A DNA stretch of 64,000 nucleotides from CAKXIK01 sp050947015 (GTDB taxonomy: Bacteria; Bacillota; Clostridia; Oscillospirales; Acutalibacteraceae), in NCBI GenBank assembly GCA_050947015.1, contig JBMNVT010000008.1, positions 35,015 to 99,014 of the forward strand, written 5' to 3'. The position numbers and the translations under genes were made by a program. The notes beneath the pieces were generated by a model. That model ran no database searches, was not told where the DNA came from, and saw only the letters and a list, made by a program, of their open reading frames with translations. Below are positions 7,340-16,765 of this stretch, piece by piece; the stretch's first letter is position 1, and every line of letters starts with the position of its first letter.

Positions 7340-9286
7340 TTGGATAACAATCCTACTACTCACACCGACGCCGCTTATGGTGCGGAACAAATTCAGGTGC
7401 TCGAAGGGCTTGAAGCAGTCCGGAAACGCCCCGGCATGTATATCGGCTCCACCGGCCCGCGCGGGCTGCATCACCTTGTTTATGAAATTGTAGATAATTC
7501 CATCGACGAGGCTCTGGCCGGCTACTGCGACAAGATTGACGTCGTGATCGAACCGGGCAATATTATCAGCGTAATTGACAACGGGCGCGGCATCCCGGTC
7601 GGAAGGCAGGAAAAAACCGGCCTGCCTGCGGTCACCGTTGTTTTTACCATTCTGCATGCCGGCGGCAAATTCGGCGGCGGCGGGTACAAGGTCTCCGGCG
7701 GTCTGCACGGCGTGGGCGCCTCGGTCGTCAACGCGCTGAGCGAATGGCTGGAGGTTGAGGTCTATCATGAGGGCAAGATTTATTTTCAGCGGTTTGAACG
7801 CGGAAATGCCGTCTGCGACCTTCATGTCACCGGAACTACCGACAAAACCGGAACGCACGTCACCTTTAAGCCCGACGGGGAAATTTTTACCGAAACGCTG
7901 GTGTACGAATACGAGATCCTCGCGCAGCGCCTGCGCGAACAGGCTTTTTTGAATGCCGGAATTCACATCGAGCTGCGCGACGAGCGCAACCCGGATGAGA
8001 TTCGGAAGGAGAATTATTGCTATCAGGGCGGCTTGAGCAGTTATGTGGATTACATCCATAAAAAGCGCGGGCTTGAGGTGCTTCACCCCGATATTCTGCA
8101 TTTTTCCGCTGAGGCTGCCGACCATAATTCCACTGCGGAAATTGCGATGCAGTATAACGACAGCTACAATGAACTGATTATTTCCTTTGCCAACAATATT
8201 CATACGACCGACGGCGGTACGCATGAAGAAGGCTTCAAGCGCGCGCTGACCCGTGTGATGAATGATTACGCCCGTAAGTACGGTATTCTGAAGGAAAACG
8301 ACAAAAACCTCAGCGGCGAGGATGTGCGCGAAGGCCTTACCGCGATTATCAGCATCAAGATTAAGGAAGCGCAGTTTGAAGGGCAGACAAAGGCGCGCCT
8401 GGGCAATACCGAAATCCGTACGCTGGTGGATAAGACCCTTTCGGAAAAGCTGACGGCATATCTGGAGGAAAACCCCGCGACGGCGCGGGCGATTTTTGAC
8501 AAAGCACTGACCGCTGCGCGCGCGCGGGAGGCGGCAAAAAAAGCCCGTGAGCTTGTACAGCGCAAATCGGCGATGGAATCGGCTTCGCTGCCCGGCAAGC
8601 TGGCGGACTGCCAGTCCCGCGATGTGAACGAGACCGAAATTTACATCGTGGAGGGCGATTCGGCAGGCGGCTCCGCCAAGGGCGGACGCGACCGCCGTTT
8701 TCAGGCGATCCTTCCGCTTTGGGGGAAGATGCTCAACGTGGAAAAGGCGCGGCTGGACCGCGTTTACGGCAACGATAAGCTGATGCCGGTCATTACGGCG
8801 CTCGGTACGGGGATCGGTGACGACTTTAATATTGAAAAGCTGCGTTACGGAAAAGTCATCATTATGGCGGATGCCGATGTTGACGGTTCCCATATCCGCA
8901 CGCTGCTGCTGACGTTTTTCTTCCGCTTTATGCGCCCGCTGATCGAGCAGGGGCATGTTTACCTTGCGCAGCCGCCGCTTTATAAGCTCAGCAAGGGTAA
9001 AAAACATCTTTACGCCTATACGGACGCTCAGCGCGACAGAATCATTCAGGAGCTTGGCGGCAATGCGGCGATCCAGCGCTACAAAGGTCTTGGTGAAATG
9101 GATCCGCACCAGCTGTGGGAAACGACGATGGATCCGGAAACCCGCACGATGATGCGTGTAGAGCTTTCGGATGAAGACCTTGCTTCCGCTGATGAAACGT
9201 TCACTATTTTGATGGGCGACAAGGTGGAGCCGCGCAGAGAATTTATTGAGCAGAACGCCAAATATGCGGGAGAACTGGATATTTGA
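7340..9286 (+). CDS. gyrB: DNA gyrase subunit B
   Basis: The ATPase subunit of gyrase, which supercoils DNA together with GyrA. The 648-residue length fits. Visible motifs are the GHKL ATPase YEIVDNSIDEALAG and IDNGRGIPV, the glycine-rich lid GGLHGVGASVVNALS, the TOPRIM acidic signatures YIVEGDSAGGSAKGGRDR and MADADVDGSHIRTLLLTFF, and the C-terminal QRYKGLGEMDP. I choose the TTG at 7340 after a GGAGGGG site; a longer frame from 7289 starts inside the 5' leader. Confidence 0.97.
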   Translation: MDNNPTTHTDAAYGAEQIQVLEGLEAVRKRPGMYIGSTGPRGLHHLVYEIVDNSIDEALAGYCDKIDVVIEPGNIISVIDNGRGIPVGRQEKTGLPAVTVVFTILHAGGKFGGGGYKVSGGLHGVGASVVNALSEWLEVEVYHEGKIYFQRFERGNAVCDLHVTGTTDKTGTHVTFKPDGEIFTETLVYEYEILAQRLREQAFLNAGIHIELRDERNPDEIRKENYCYQGGLSSYVDYIHKKRGLEVLHPDILHFSAEAADHNSTAEIAMQYNDSYNELIISFANNIHTTDGGTHEEGFKRALTRVMNDYARKYGILKENDKNLSGEDVREGLTAIISIKIKEAQFEGQTKARLGNTEIRTLVDKTLSEKLTAYLEENPATARAIFDKALTAARAREAAKKARELVQRKSAMESASLPGKLADCQSRDVNETEIYIVEGDSAGGSAKGGRDRRFQAILPLWGKMLNVEKARLDRVYGNDKLMPVITALGTGIGDDFNIEKLRYGKVIIMADADVDGSHIRTLLLTFFFRFMRPLIEQGHVYLAQPPLYKLSKGKKHLYAYTDAQRDRIIQELGGNAAIQRYKGLGEMDPHQLWETTMDPETRTMMRVELSDEDLASADETFTILMGDKVEPRREFIEQNAKYAGELDI

Positions 9287-9303
9287 CGGCTTCGGAGGTT
9301 TTC

Positions 9304-9897
9304 ATGGAAGAACACGAAAAAAACATTGCCGCGCAGCAGACCGCCGGAAAAGTTCCCGACGAAAACGCCGCGGAATGTCGGGTGGAGGAAAAGATCCACT
9401 TTCGCCTGACGGAAGAGCAGATTTATCGTGCGCTGAGATCCCGCGGCGTTTTCCGCACGCAGGGCGCCCGGGCCGTTGTGCAGACGGTTCTGCTTGCGGT
9501 GCTCGGCGCAGGGTTTCTGGTTTCGTACTTTTGTTATCACGACGGCAGCGGGCTGTTTCTCGGGATCGTCAGCTTTGCGGTGATCGCAATGATCTGGCTG
9601 GTGCCCTGGCTCGGTCTGCGTTCCCGTGCGCGCGGCGCAGTGCCCGAAAAAGAAGTTTGCGTTGCGCTTGCGCCGGAAAATCTGACGATTGGTGAAGGCG
9701 GGGGTATGTGGGAATTTCCGTTGGACGGTTCCGGATACTGCTGGCAGACGGAAGAGCTTTTGCTGCTGGAGACCTCGTTCGGCCGCATGACAGTGATCCC
9801 TAAAAACGCTTTTTCCGCAGAACAGCAGGAACGCTGGTTTCCGCTGATCGCGCAGAAAACCTCTCCGGAAAAACCAAAACGCAGAAGAAAACCATAA
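9304..9897 (+). CDS. YcxB-like membrane protein (1 of 4)
   Basis: A 197-residue protein with an N-terminal cytosolic stretch. Two close transmembrane helices follow at about 60-80 and 86-105, then a soluble C-terminal domain that reads PENLTIGEGGGMWEFPLDG and RMTVIPKNAFSAEQ, the YcxB-like domain pattern. The tail is basic (KRRRKP). A GGAGG site precedes the ATG at 9304. It is the first of four related genes between gyrB and gyrA. The function of this family is unknown. Confidence 0.78.
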   Translation: MEEHEKNIAAQQTAGKVPDENAAECRVEEKIHFRLTEEQIYRALRSRGVFRTQGARAVVQTVLLAVLGAGFLVSYFCYHDGSGLFLGIVSFAVIAMIWLVPWLGLRSRARGAVPEKEVCVALAPENLTIGEGGGMWEFPLDGSGYCWQTEELLLLETSFGRMTVIPKNAFSAEQQERWFPLIAQKTSPEKPKRRRKP

Positions 9898-9942
9898 GGC
9901 CGCGTCCCTCAGGCGACTCAACCGCGCAGAAAGGAGGAAAAT

Positions 9943-10512
9943 ATGGCATCGTTTTATGACAAACCGTTGTTCACGGCAACACAGCTGCTTTCTCCCGACG
10001 AATTCGAGGATAATTGGATGATCCGCGAAAAGGCCGTTGGGCGGCTGAAATACCAAAAGCTTTTTCTGGGCATGCTGACGGTGCTGAGCCTGTTTTTCCT
10101 TTCCTTTGCGCTGCCGGATCTGGCAAACAGCCGATGGATGCGCTCGATTGCGGCGCTGACTTATGTGTTGTTCTGCATCTGCATGGCGGCGTATGAGTCG
10201 ATGATCCTGCCGCGGCGGGTGCAGATGGAGGCGGTGCGGATGTATCGCACCAACCGGCTGCTGCAGAGTGAAACACAGCTGGTTGTGACGCGCGACGGCT
10301 ATACGCTGAAAAACCGGTATGAAACGCGGACCGGATATTGGTCCGAAACGGCGTTTTGCGCCGAAACAGAGCAGAGCTTTGTTTTTTGCGGCGGTCGGGA
10401 GCGCGATCCGCTGATTATTTTAAAAAATGTGATTCCCGCGGAGGAACGCGGACATTTTTCCGAGAAAATGCAGGAAACCTTTGCCGGGCGTTACCGCTGC
10501 CTGAAGCTGTGA
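9943..10512 (+). CDS. YcxB-like membrane protein (2 of 4)
   Basis: A 189-residue paralogue of the preceding gene. It has a cytosolic N-terminus (about 40 residues), two transmembrane helices (about 44-62 and 68-85) and a C-terminal domain with TQLVVTRDGYTLKNRYETR and a near-terminal DPLIILKNVIPAEER. Position and spacing of the helices match the neighbours. An AAAGGAGG site precedes the ATG. Function unknown; the cluster suggests tandem duplication followed by divergence. Confidence 0.75.
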   Translation: MASFYDKPLFTATQLLSPDEFEDNWMIREKAVGRLKYQKLFLGMLTVLSLFFLSFALPDLANSRWMRSIAALTYVLFCICMAAYESMILPRRVQMEAVRMYRTNRLLQSETQLVVTRDGYTLKNRYETRTGYWSETAFCAETEQSFVFCGGRERDPLIILKNVIPAEERGHFSEKMQETFAGRYRCLKL

Positions 10513-10648
10513 CGCGAAAGACGGAAAAGAGGGATCAGATTCAGTTTTACACGTCATCGGTTCTGCGGGACTGCGTGTTTTTTGTTCCGGAGCAGCCGCT
10601 TCGTTTTCCGCTGCTCGCGCACACATAAACGTTTAAGGGGGTGGCCGC

Positions 10649-11209
10649 GTGGAAACGCCTATCGTTTCGTTTTCGTTTTTAACAACAGAGGAGGATTACT
10701 GCTGCTATCGGCTGGACTGCGCAAGGCTCAGCTGCGGAAAGCGCGACCGAACCGGGCTGATGCTGATTGGGGTCGCGTTGATTTTGGGCGGCGCGGCAGG
10801 AGCGATGCTGTTTTCGCATAATCTGCTCAATTACATTGCGTGGGGGCTTTGCATCACGACGGGTTTTTTTGCAGCAGGGTATTTTTCACTGTTTGAGCCG
10901 CTGCTGGTCACGCGCCGTGCGCAAAAGGAATACGCGCAGATTCGCAGCAAGCTTTCGGCACAGACCGTGGAGCTGTGCGAAACGGGAGTGCATATCAAAA
11001 ACGACCGCTGTGACGGATTTTACCCTTATGAAATTTTACATCGATGCATCCGCACGGAGCATTTTCTGATTTTCTTTTTCGGTGTGGGCGATTCGGTTGC
11101 CGTGGCGCTTCGAACGGCAAAACCCGAAGAGCTGGAGCAGGCGGTTTCCGTCCTGCGGCGGCAGCTGGGGGAGAAATATATCGATCACATGGCGCAGCAA
11201 TTTCGTTGA
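10649..11209 (+). CDS. YcxB-like membrane protein (3 of 4)
   Basis: A 186-residue paralogue. The GTG at 10649 follows an AAGGGGG site. The N-terminal cytosolic part is Cys-containing (YCCYRLDCARLSCGK), followed by two transmembrane helices (about 37-55 and 62-82). The C-terminal domain has TVELCETGVHIKN, YPYEILHRCIRTEHFLIFFF-like beta strands and a final REKYIDHM-like helix. It has the same topology as the two genes upstream. Function unknown. Confidence 0.72.
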   Translation: METPIVSFSFLTTEEDYCCYRLDCARLSCGKRDRTGLMLIGVALILGGAAGAMLFSHNLLNYIAWGLCITTGFFAAGYFSLFEPLLVTRRAQKEYAQIRSKLSAQTVELCETGVHIKNDRCDGFYPYEILHRCIRTEHFLIFFFGVGDSVAVALRTAKPEELEQAVSVLRRQLGEKYIDHMAQQFR

Positions 11210-11288
11210 TCGGACAAAAAAGACCGGGGCTTGAAAAGGGCTTTTCAGCGGCAGGCCAAAGGTTTTCCGGAAAGGAAAGATTATTTTT

Positions 11289-12467
11289 ATGACGCAGGGA
11301 TCTCCCGGACGGCAAGATGTGCCGGAACAAAACGCTTTCGTGACCGAAAGCCCGCTGCTGATAAAGCTGCAGGTTCGGCTGCAGGCAGAAGAATACGTCG
11401 GCGCTCACCGGCTGTTTCTCCGCGCCCGGCAAAGCGCGACACGCGTTTTGTCGTTTATTGCAATTTTTCTGCTCGCCGTTATTGTCGGAATGGTGCTTTT
11501 TTTGTTTATTGCGTCGGGCGGGGAGGAATCCGGCCTGCTGGTGTTGCTGCTGCCGTTGCTGCTGCCGTTTTTGCAGCGTACGGTTGTGACGGTTTCGGCC
11601 CGGCATGCTTATGAAAAGGATCCGGATTTGGGGGAATCGCGCAGAATCTGGTTTTTTGACGACCGCGTGGAGGTCGTTTCCCCAAAGGGACGTTCCGTGT
11701 TTTTTTGGCCGGATGTCGGCGGCGGCGCGGAAAACGGAGAACTGCTGCTGTTGTGGTGCGGCATGCAGATGGTCATCGTTCCGGCCGGTGCGGTGGATCC
11801 CCCCGCAGCGGCCTATCTGCACAATTTGCTGCTGGCCAAGCTTTCTTCCCGGTTTCACTTTTTTTCGGCAATTCAAGCGTACGGCGCGGCCGATTTTCCG
11901 GAGGAGGAATTTCCGGTTTCGCCGCTGCATGCGGCAATTTCGGCGGCAGAGATCCCGCAGGATGTTCATCAGTTTCCCCCGTTTGTGCTTGATTTGCCCA
12001 ACCGGCCGGCCGTCAACCCGAGTTGGGCGATAACGATTGTGTTCAGCGTGCTGTTTTCGCTGTGCCTCGCCGTACTGCTGACCGCCGAATGGCAGGAATC
12101 CCTGTTTACCGGCGCGTTTTTCTGGTGGTGCTGGGGCGCTTTCTTCGTGCTGCTGTGCGGACTGACGCAGCTGATGCTCCGGATCTCGGCCAAAAGCGCC
12201 CTGCGCGCGGAACCGCGGCTGCGTATCACGCTGATCCCGACTGGCTTTGGCACCGACACCGGCCGCAACAGCCTGCTGACAGCTTGGGAAAGCGTTTGGG
12301 TGAGAGAAACGGATTCCGCGGTTTGGATTGGCGGAATCGGCATGCTCGGGAGGCAGCTGAAAATTTGCAAAAAAGAAATTCCGCCGGAGGTTTTTGAGGA
12401 GCTGCGCCGCCTGCTGGTCCGCTGCTGCCCAAATTATCGCAGCAGCTCCGGCGTGATCCCCCGGTGA
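11289..12467 (+). CDS. Double-length YcxB-like membrane protein (4 of 4)
   Basis: A 392-residue protein about twice the length of its neighbours. Two repeats of the plan 'two transmembrane helices plus soluble domain' are visible: helices near 57-75 and 78-97 with a domain containing RIWFFDDRVEVVSPKGR, then helices near 247-266 and 275-295 with RITLIPTGFGTDTGRNSLL. This looks like a gene fusion or internal duplication of the single-unit paralogues upstream. It ends 82 bases before gyrA. Function unknown. Confidence 0.75.
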   Translation: MTQGSPGRQDVPEQNAFVTESPLLIKLQVRLQAEEYVGAHRLFLRARQSATRVLSFIAIFLLAVIVGMVLFLFIASGGEESGLLVLLLPLLLPFLQRTVVTVSARHAYEKDPDLGESRRIWFFDDRVEVVSPKGRSVFFWPDVGGGAENGELLLLWCGMQMVIVPAGAVDPPAAAYLHNLLLAKLSSRFHFFSAIQAYGAADFPEEEFPVSPLHAAISAAEIPQDVHQFPPFVLDLPNRPAVNPSWAITIVFSVLFSLCLAVLLTAEWQESLFTGAFFWWCWGAFFVLLCGLTQLMLRISAKSALRAEPRLRITLIPTGFGTDTGRNSLLTAWESVWVRETDSAVWIGGIGMLGRQLKICKKEIPPEVFEELRRLLVRCCPNYRSSSGVIPR

Positions 12468-12549
12468 TCGGCCGAAGGCTGGCTGTCTGTTTGGGAATAC
12501 AGAAGATCCTCAACGGAGATTCCGTTTTTGAAAGGAATGGTTACAAGCA

Positions 12550-15102
12550 ATGGAAGATCAACAACTGGAACAGAAGATTGTCGACATCGGCATTGAAAAA
12601 GAGATGAAGAAGGCGTACCTTGCTTATTCCATGTCGGTGATCGTCGGCCGCGCGCTGCCCGATGTGCGCGACGGCTTAAAGCCGGTTCACCGCCGCATTC
12701 TTTACACAATGTATGAAAACAATATTACGCCGGATTCCGCCTACCGCAAGTGCGCCGATACCGTCGGTACCGTGCTCGGCCGGTACCATCCGCACGGCGA
12801 TGCGTCGGTTTATGACGCGCTCGTTCGTCTGGCGCAGGATTTTTCGATGCGTTATCCGCTGGTGGACGGCCACGGAAACTTTGGTTCCGTTGACGGAGAC
12901 CCGCCCGCTGCTTACCGTTATACCGAAGCGCGCATGGGAAAAATGTCGGTCGACATGCTGACCGATATTGAAAAGGATACCGTAGAGTTTCAGCCGAACT
13001 ACGACGACCGTCTCAAGGAGCCGGTATATCTCCCCTCCCGTTTTCCGAATCTGCTTGTCAACGGCTCCACCGGCATCGCGGTCGGCATGGCGACCAACAT
13101 TCCGCCGCACAACCTGGCCGAGGTCGTCGACGGTATGTGCTGCCTGATCGATAACCCGGACGCTTCGCTGGAAGATCTGATGGAGCACATCAAGGGGCCG
13201 GATTTCCCCACCGGCGGCATCATCATGGGCCGCAGCGGGATCCGCGCCGCCTATGCGACCGGCCGCGGGCGCATTTTTCTGCGCGCGCGCGCGGAAATTG
13301 AGGAAGAGAAAAACGGCAAATCGCGCATTATCGTCACCGAGCTGCCGTATCAGGTGAACAAGGCGCGCCTGGTGGAATCCATTGCGGAAATGGCAAAGGA
13401 AAAGCGCATCGAGGGAATTGCCTATGTCACCGACCATTCCGACAAGGACGGCATGTGCATGGTGATCGACGTTAAGCGCGACGCCTCGCCGCAGATCGTG
13501 CTCAATCAGCTGTACCGCTATACCCAGATGCAGGTGACGTTTGGCGTGATCATGCTGGCCATCGTCAACGGCGAGCCGAAAGTGCTGACGCTGAAGGAGA
13601 TCCTGCAGAATTATATCGATTTTCAGCTCGATGTTATCACCCGCCGGACCCGGTTTGACCTGCGCAAGGCGGAAGAACGGGAGCATATTCTGGAAGGTCT
13701 GATCATTGCGCTCGATTTTATCGACGAGGTGATTGCGATTCTCCGCGCCTCCAAATCCATTCCCGAAGGAAAAGCGGCGTTGATGGAGCGATTCGGACTG
13801 GACGACGCACAGGCGGGCGCAATCGTTGCCATGCGCCTTGGCCAGCTGACCGGGCTGGAACGGGACAAGATTCTGGAGGAATCGGCACAGCTGAAAGAGA
13901 AAATTGCCGATCTCCGCGATATTCTTGCCAGTGAAACCCGCCGGAAGGATATTCTGCGCACGGAATCCATGGCGATCCGTGATAAATACAAGGACGACCG
14001 CCGCACGGAGATCGCTTCCATCAGCGGCGAGGTTGATATTGAAGACCTGATCCCGCAGGAGGAATGTGTGCTGACACTGACCAACTTCGGTTACGCCAAG
14101 CGCCAGCCGGTCGATACCTTTACGGCGCAGCGCCGCGGCGGCCGGGGAATTACCGGCGTGGGCCGCCGTGAGGAGGACGTTGCGACGGAGATGTTCGTCT
14201 GCAATTCGCACGATTATGTGCTGTTCTTTACGAACCTCGGCCGCGTTTACCGCCTGAAGGCCTACGAAATTCCGGAGGGAAGCCGAACCTCGAAGGGCAT
14301 GAACATTGCAAACCTTTTGCCGCTGGCACAGGAGGAAAGGATCACCTCCGTGATCCGCGTGCCGGAATTTGAAGAGGATCGCTTCCTTGTGATGGTGACG
14401 CGCTGCGGCATTATCAAGCGCACCGATCTTTCCGCTTACGATACCGCGCGCAAGGGAGGTTTGATCGCGCTCGACCTGAACGAAGGCGACGAACTGGCCT
14501 GGGTACGCATGACAAAGGGCGAAAGCGAGCTGCTGGTCGCGACCCGCAAGGGCATGGCGATCCGCTTTGCCGAAACCGACGTTCGCAGCATGGGAAGAAC
14601 TGCAAGGGGCGTCAAAGCGATCACGCTCGGCGAGGGCGACGAGGTGGTCGGCATGGCGATTCTTCACGCAGGGCAAAAGGTGCTCACTGTTTCTGAAACG
14701 GGCTACGGCCGCCTTTCCCCCATTGAAAACTACCGTATGCAGTCGCGCGGGGGCAAGGGTCTGAAGAATTACCACACCGAAAAATACGGCGAGGTTGCCA
14801 CTGTGCTGGTGGTCGACCCCGAAAACGATGATGTTATCATCATTTCGTCCGATGGCGTTATCATCCGCGTCTGTGCCGGTGAGATTCGTGAATGCGCCCG
14901 TCCGTCCAAGGGCGTCAAGGTGATGCGTCTGGCCGAAGACAGCAGGGTCGTCACGCTGGCCCGTGTTCCGCACGAGGAAGGCGAAGCCACCGAAACGATT
15001 GAGGACGACGGCAGCGACGCCGACGAGGGCGCCGAAACCGAGGCCGAGATGGAAGCCGAGGCAGCAGAAGAAACGGGTGCTGTGCCCGAAGAAGAGCAGT
15101 AA
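12550..15102 (+). CDS. gyrA: DNA gyrase subunit A
   Basis: The DNA cleavage and rejoining subunit of gyrase. 850 residues. The N-terminal winged-helix region has SMSVIVGRALPDVRDGLKPV, and the catalytic tyrosine lies in AAYRYTEARMGK near residue 122. The quinolone-resistance region reads YHPHGDASVYDALVRLAQDF: Ser83 (E. coli numbering) is Ala here and the acidic 87 position is Tyr-Asp shifted context, so quinolone susceptibility cannot be assumed. The C-terminal beta-pinwheel has the GyrA box QRRGGRG. The acidic Glu/Ala tail is typical. It is separated from gyrB by four membrane-protein genes. Confidence 0.97.
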   Translation: MEDQQLEQKIVDIGIEKEMKKAYLAYSMSVIVGRALPDVRDGLKPVHRRILYTMYENNITPDSAYRKCADTVGTVLGRYHPHGDASVYDALVRLAQDFSMRYPLVDGHGNFGSVDGDPPAAYRYTEARMGKMSVDMLTDIEKDTVEFQPNYDDRLKEPVYLPSRFPNLLVNGSTGIAVGMATNIPPHNLAEVVDGMCCLIDNPDASLEDLMEHIKGPDFPTGGIIMGRSGIRAAYATGRGRIFLRARAEIEEEKNGKSRIIVTELPYQVNKARLVESIAEMAKEKRIEGIAYVTDHSDKDGMCMVIDVKRDASPQIVLNQLYRYTQMQVTFGVIMLAIVNGEPKVLTLKEILQNYIDFQLDVITRRTRFDLRKAEEREHILEGLIIALDFIDEVIAILRASKSIPEGKAALMERFGLDDAQAGAIVAMRLGQLTGLERDKILEESAQLKEKIADLRDILASETRRKDILRTESMAIRDKYKDDRRTEIASISGEVDIEDLIPQEECVLTLTNFGYAKRQPVDTFTAQRRGGRGITGVGRREEDVATEMFVCNSHDYVLFFTNLGRVYRLKAYEIPEGSRTSKGMNIANLLPLAQEERITSVIRVPEFEEDRFLVMVTRCGIIKRTDLSAYDTARKGGLIALDLNEGDELAWVRMTKGESELLVATRKGMAIRFAETDVRSMGRTARGVKAITLGEGDEVVGMAILHAGQKVLTVSETGYGRLSPIENYRMQSRGGKGLKNYHTEKYGEVATVLVVDPENDDVIIISSDGVIIRVCAGEIRECARPSKGVKVMRLAEDSRVVTLARVPHEEGEATETIEDDGSDADEGAETEAEMEAEAAEETGAVPEEEQ

Positions 15103-15119
15103 GCGGGTTTGACCGCCAA

Positions 15120-15169
15120 GCGGCCGGAAAACGGAACAGAAAAGGTCTTCCGTTTTTCGGCTGCCTTTT
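15120..15169 (+). terminator. Rho-independent terminator after gyrA
   Basis: Arms at 15120-15136 and 15148-15164 pair (core CGGAAAACGGAA with TTCCGTTTTTCGG) and are followed by a short T run (15165-15169). Confidence 0.7.
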
Positions 15170-15274
15170 TGCTGCGGTGAAACCGTCTGTTCCACGGGGC
15201 CGATCCCGGTGAAAAGGGTGTTTCCGACCGGATCGTTTTGAAATGGCATTTTCCGAAAGGAATGTGGTCTGAAT

Positions 15275-16705
15275 ATGTCAAAAGTAAGATTTATCACGGC
15301 AATGGCTGCGGCAAAGGCGGCTCAAAATATGCTGATTGCGGCAAAAAAGAACGCTGCGTGGCATCTGCCGGGCAGAGTTGCAAAAAAGATCATGCCGGCT
15401 TTCCCCGGCAATGAGCTGCAGCGGCCGAAAACGGTCATCGCGGTGACCGGCACCGACGGCAAGACTACGGTGTGCAACATGCTTTGTGATCTGTTCACCT
15501 CCATGGGGTACCGCGTGGTGTGCAACAACATGGGCTTCAATGCGCTCGACGGCATCAAGTCGATGCTGATCTACGGTTCCACCGTAACAGGCAAACCGAA
15601 GGCGAACATCGGCGTGTTTGAAATTGACGAGCGCCGCACACGGCAGATGTGCGAGCTGCTGCGCCCGCAGTATTTGATGGTGACCGGGTTGTTTCGCGAT
15701 TCGGTCAACAACAACGCGCACCCCGAATACATCGCGTCCATCGTCAGCGGCGGCGTTCCGGCGGAAACGCAGCTGATCCTGAACGCCGACGATCTGATCT
15801 CTTCGCGGATCGCACCGCAGGTTCCGCGCGAAAAAAAGCACTTTTTCGGGCTGGACCGGCTGGAAAGCGACGTGACCCGATGTATCAATCTGGTCAACGA
15901 CGCGCGCGTCTGCCCCGTCTGCCAGGCGCCGCTCGTGTATGATACGATCAAATATCACCACATTGGCCGCGCACACTGCGAAAAATGCGGCCTTGTGTCG
16001 GAAACACCCGACGTGTTGGGCAGGCAGCCGAATCTGCAGAACAACACCCTTACCGTCAAAGAAGGCGGAATCGATACCGTATATCCGCTGGTGAACGACA
16101 GCATCTTCAATATGTACAACGAAACGGCCATGATTACCCTCCTGCGCGCGATGGGGATCGCCCGCGAGCAGATTGCAGAGGCGTTTTCCAAACTGAAGGT
16201 GACCGAGACTCGCTATTCGCGCACCGAAGTCGGCTCGTGCGAGATCGTGACGCAGCTTGCGAAGGGAAAAAATTCGGTCGCCTGCTCGCGCGCGTTTGAG
16301 TACATCAAGAATCTGCCCGGGGAAAAGCAGCTGATCATTATGCTGGACGACGTGTTCGACCGCGCCGCTTCCTCCGAGGATACCGCATGGGTATTCGACA
16401 CTGATTTTGAATTTCTTAACGACCCTCACATTCATAAAATCGTGATCGCCGGTGTGCGCCAGCGGGAATACCGCTTCCGGATGCTGATGGCGGGGATCCC
16501 GGAAGAAAGGTTTGCCTGCATCGACGACGAGCAGCAGACGCCGGACTGCCTTTCCTACGGCGAACCGGGGATGCATTATTATGTGATCCATGAGATCTGG
16601 CATGCCAAGGTGGCGTTTGGTCTGCGAGACAAGATCCGCGAGCGGATCCTCGCCGCAGAATCGGGCGGCGGCGAGCCCCAAAAGGAACCGGCGGCTGTGC
16701 GGTAA
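15275..16705 (+). CDS. murT: MurT-like Mur ligase (lipid II amidotransferase ligase subunit)
   Basis: A 476-residue Mur-ligase-family protein. The ATP loop VTGTDGKTTVCNMLCDL is near residue 62. A four-cysteine zinc ribbon (CPVC near 213, CEKC near 234) is inserted in the ligase middle domain, as in MurT, and the C-terminal DUF1727-like domain has MLDDVFDRAASSEDTAW. MurT with GatD amidates the D-Glu of lipid II in Gram-positives. A GatD-like gene follows. That partner appears to lack catalytic residues, so the classical reaction is uncertain here. Confidence 0.88.
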   Translation: MSKVRFITAMAAAKAAQNMLIAAKKNAAWHLPGRVAKKIMPAFPGNELQRPKTVIAVTGTDGKTTVCNMLCDLFTSMGYRVVCNNMGFNALDGIKSMLIYGSTVTGKPKANIGVFEIDERRTRQMCELLRPQYLMVTGLFRDSVNNNAHPEYIASIVSGGVPAETQLILNADDLISSRIAPQVPREKKHFFGLDRLESDVTRCINLVNDARVCPVCQAPLVYDTIKYHHIGRAHCEKCGLVSETPDVLGRQPNLQNNTLTVKEGGIDTVYPLVNDSIFNMYNETAMITLLRAMGIAREQIAEAFSKLKVTETRYSRTEVGSCEIVTQLAKGKNSVACSRAFEYIKNLPGEKQLIIMLDDVFDRAASSEDTAWVFDTDFEFLNDPHIHKIVIAGVRQREYRFRMLMAGIPEERFACIDDEQQTPDCLSYGEPGMHYYVIHEIWHAKVAFGLRDKIRERILAAESGGGEPQKEPAAVR

Positions 16706-16765
16706 TTCTGCCCCGGATATCAAAAGGGCTTGCAGCATGGATTTTTGCGAAAGGATGTTGCTCCG

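Noticed and set aside
6482..9109. Very long open frame on the minus strand opposite gyrB
   Set aside because: It mirrors the codon pattern of gyrB, has no ribosome site and no family resemblance; gyrB itself is certain.
12676..15297. Long minus-strand open frame opposite gyrA
   Set aside because: Antisense shadow of a GC-rich coding sequence; the protein is His/Arg-rich with no recognised domain.
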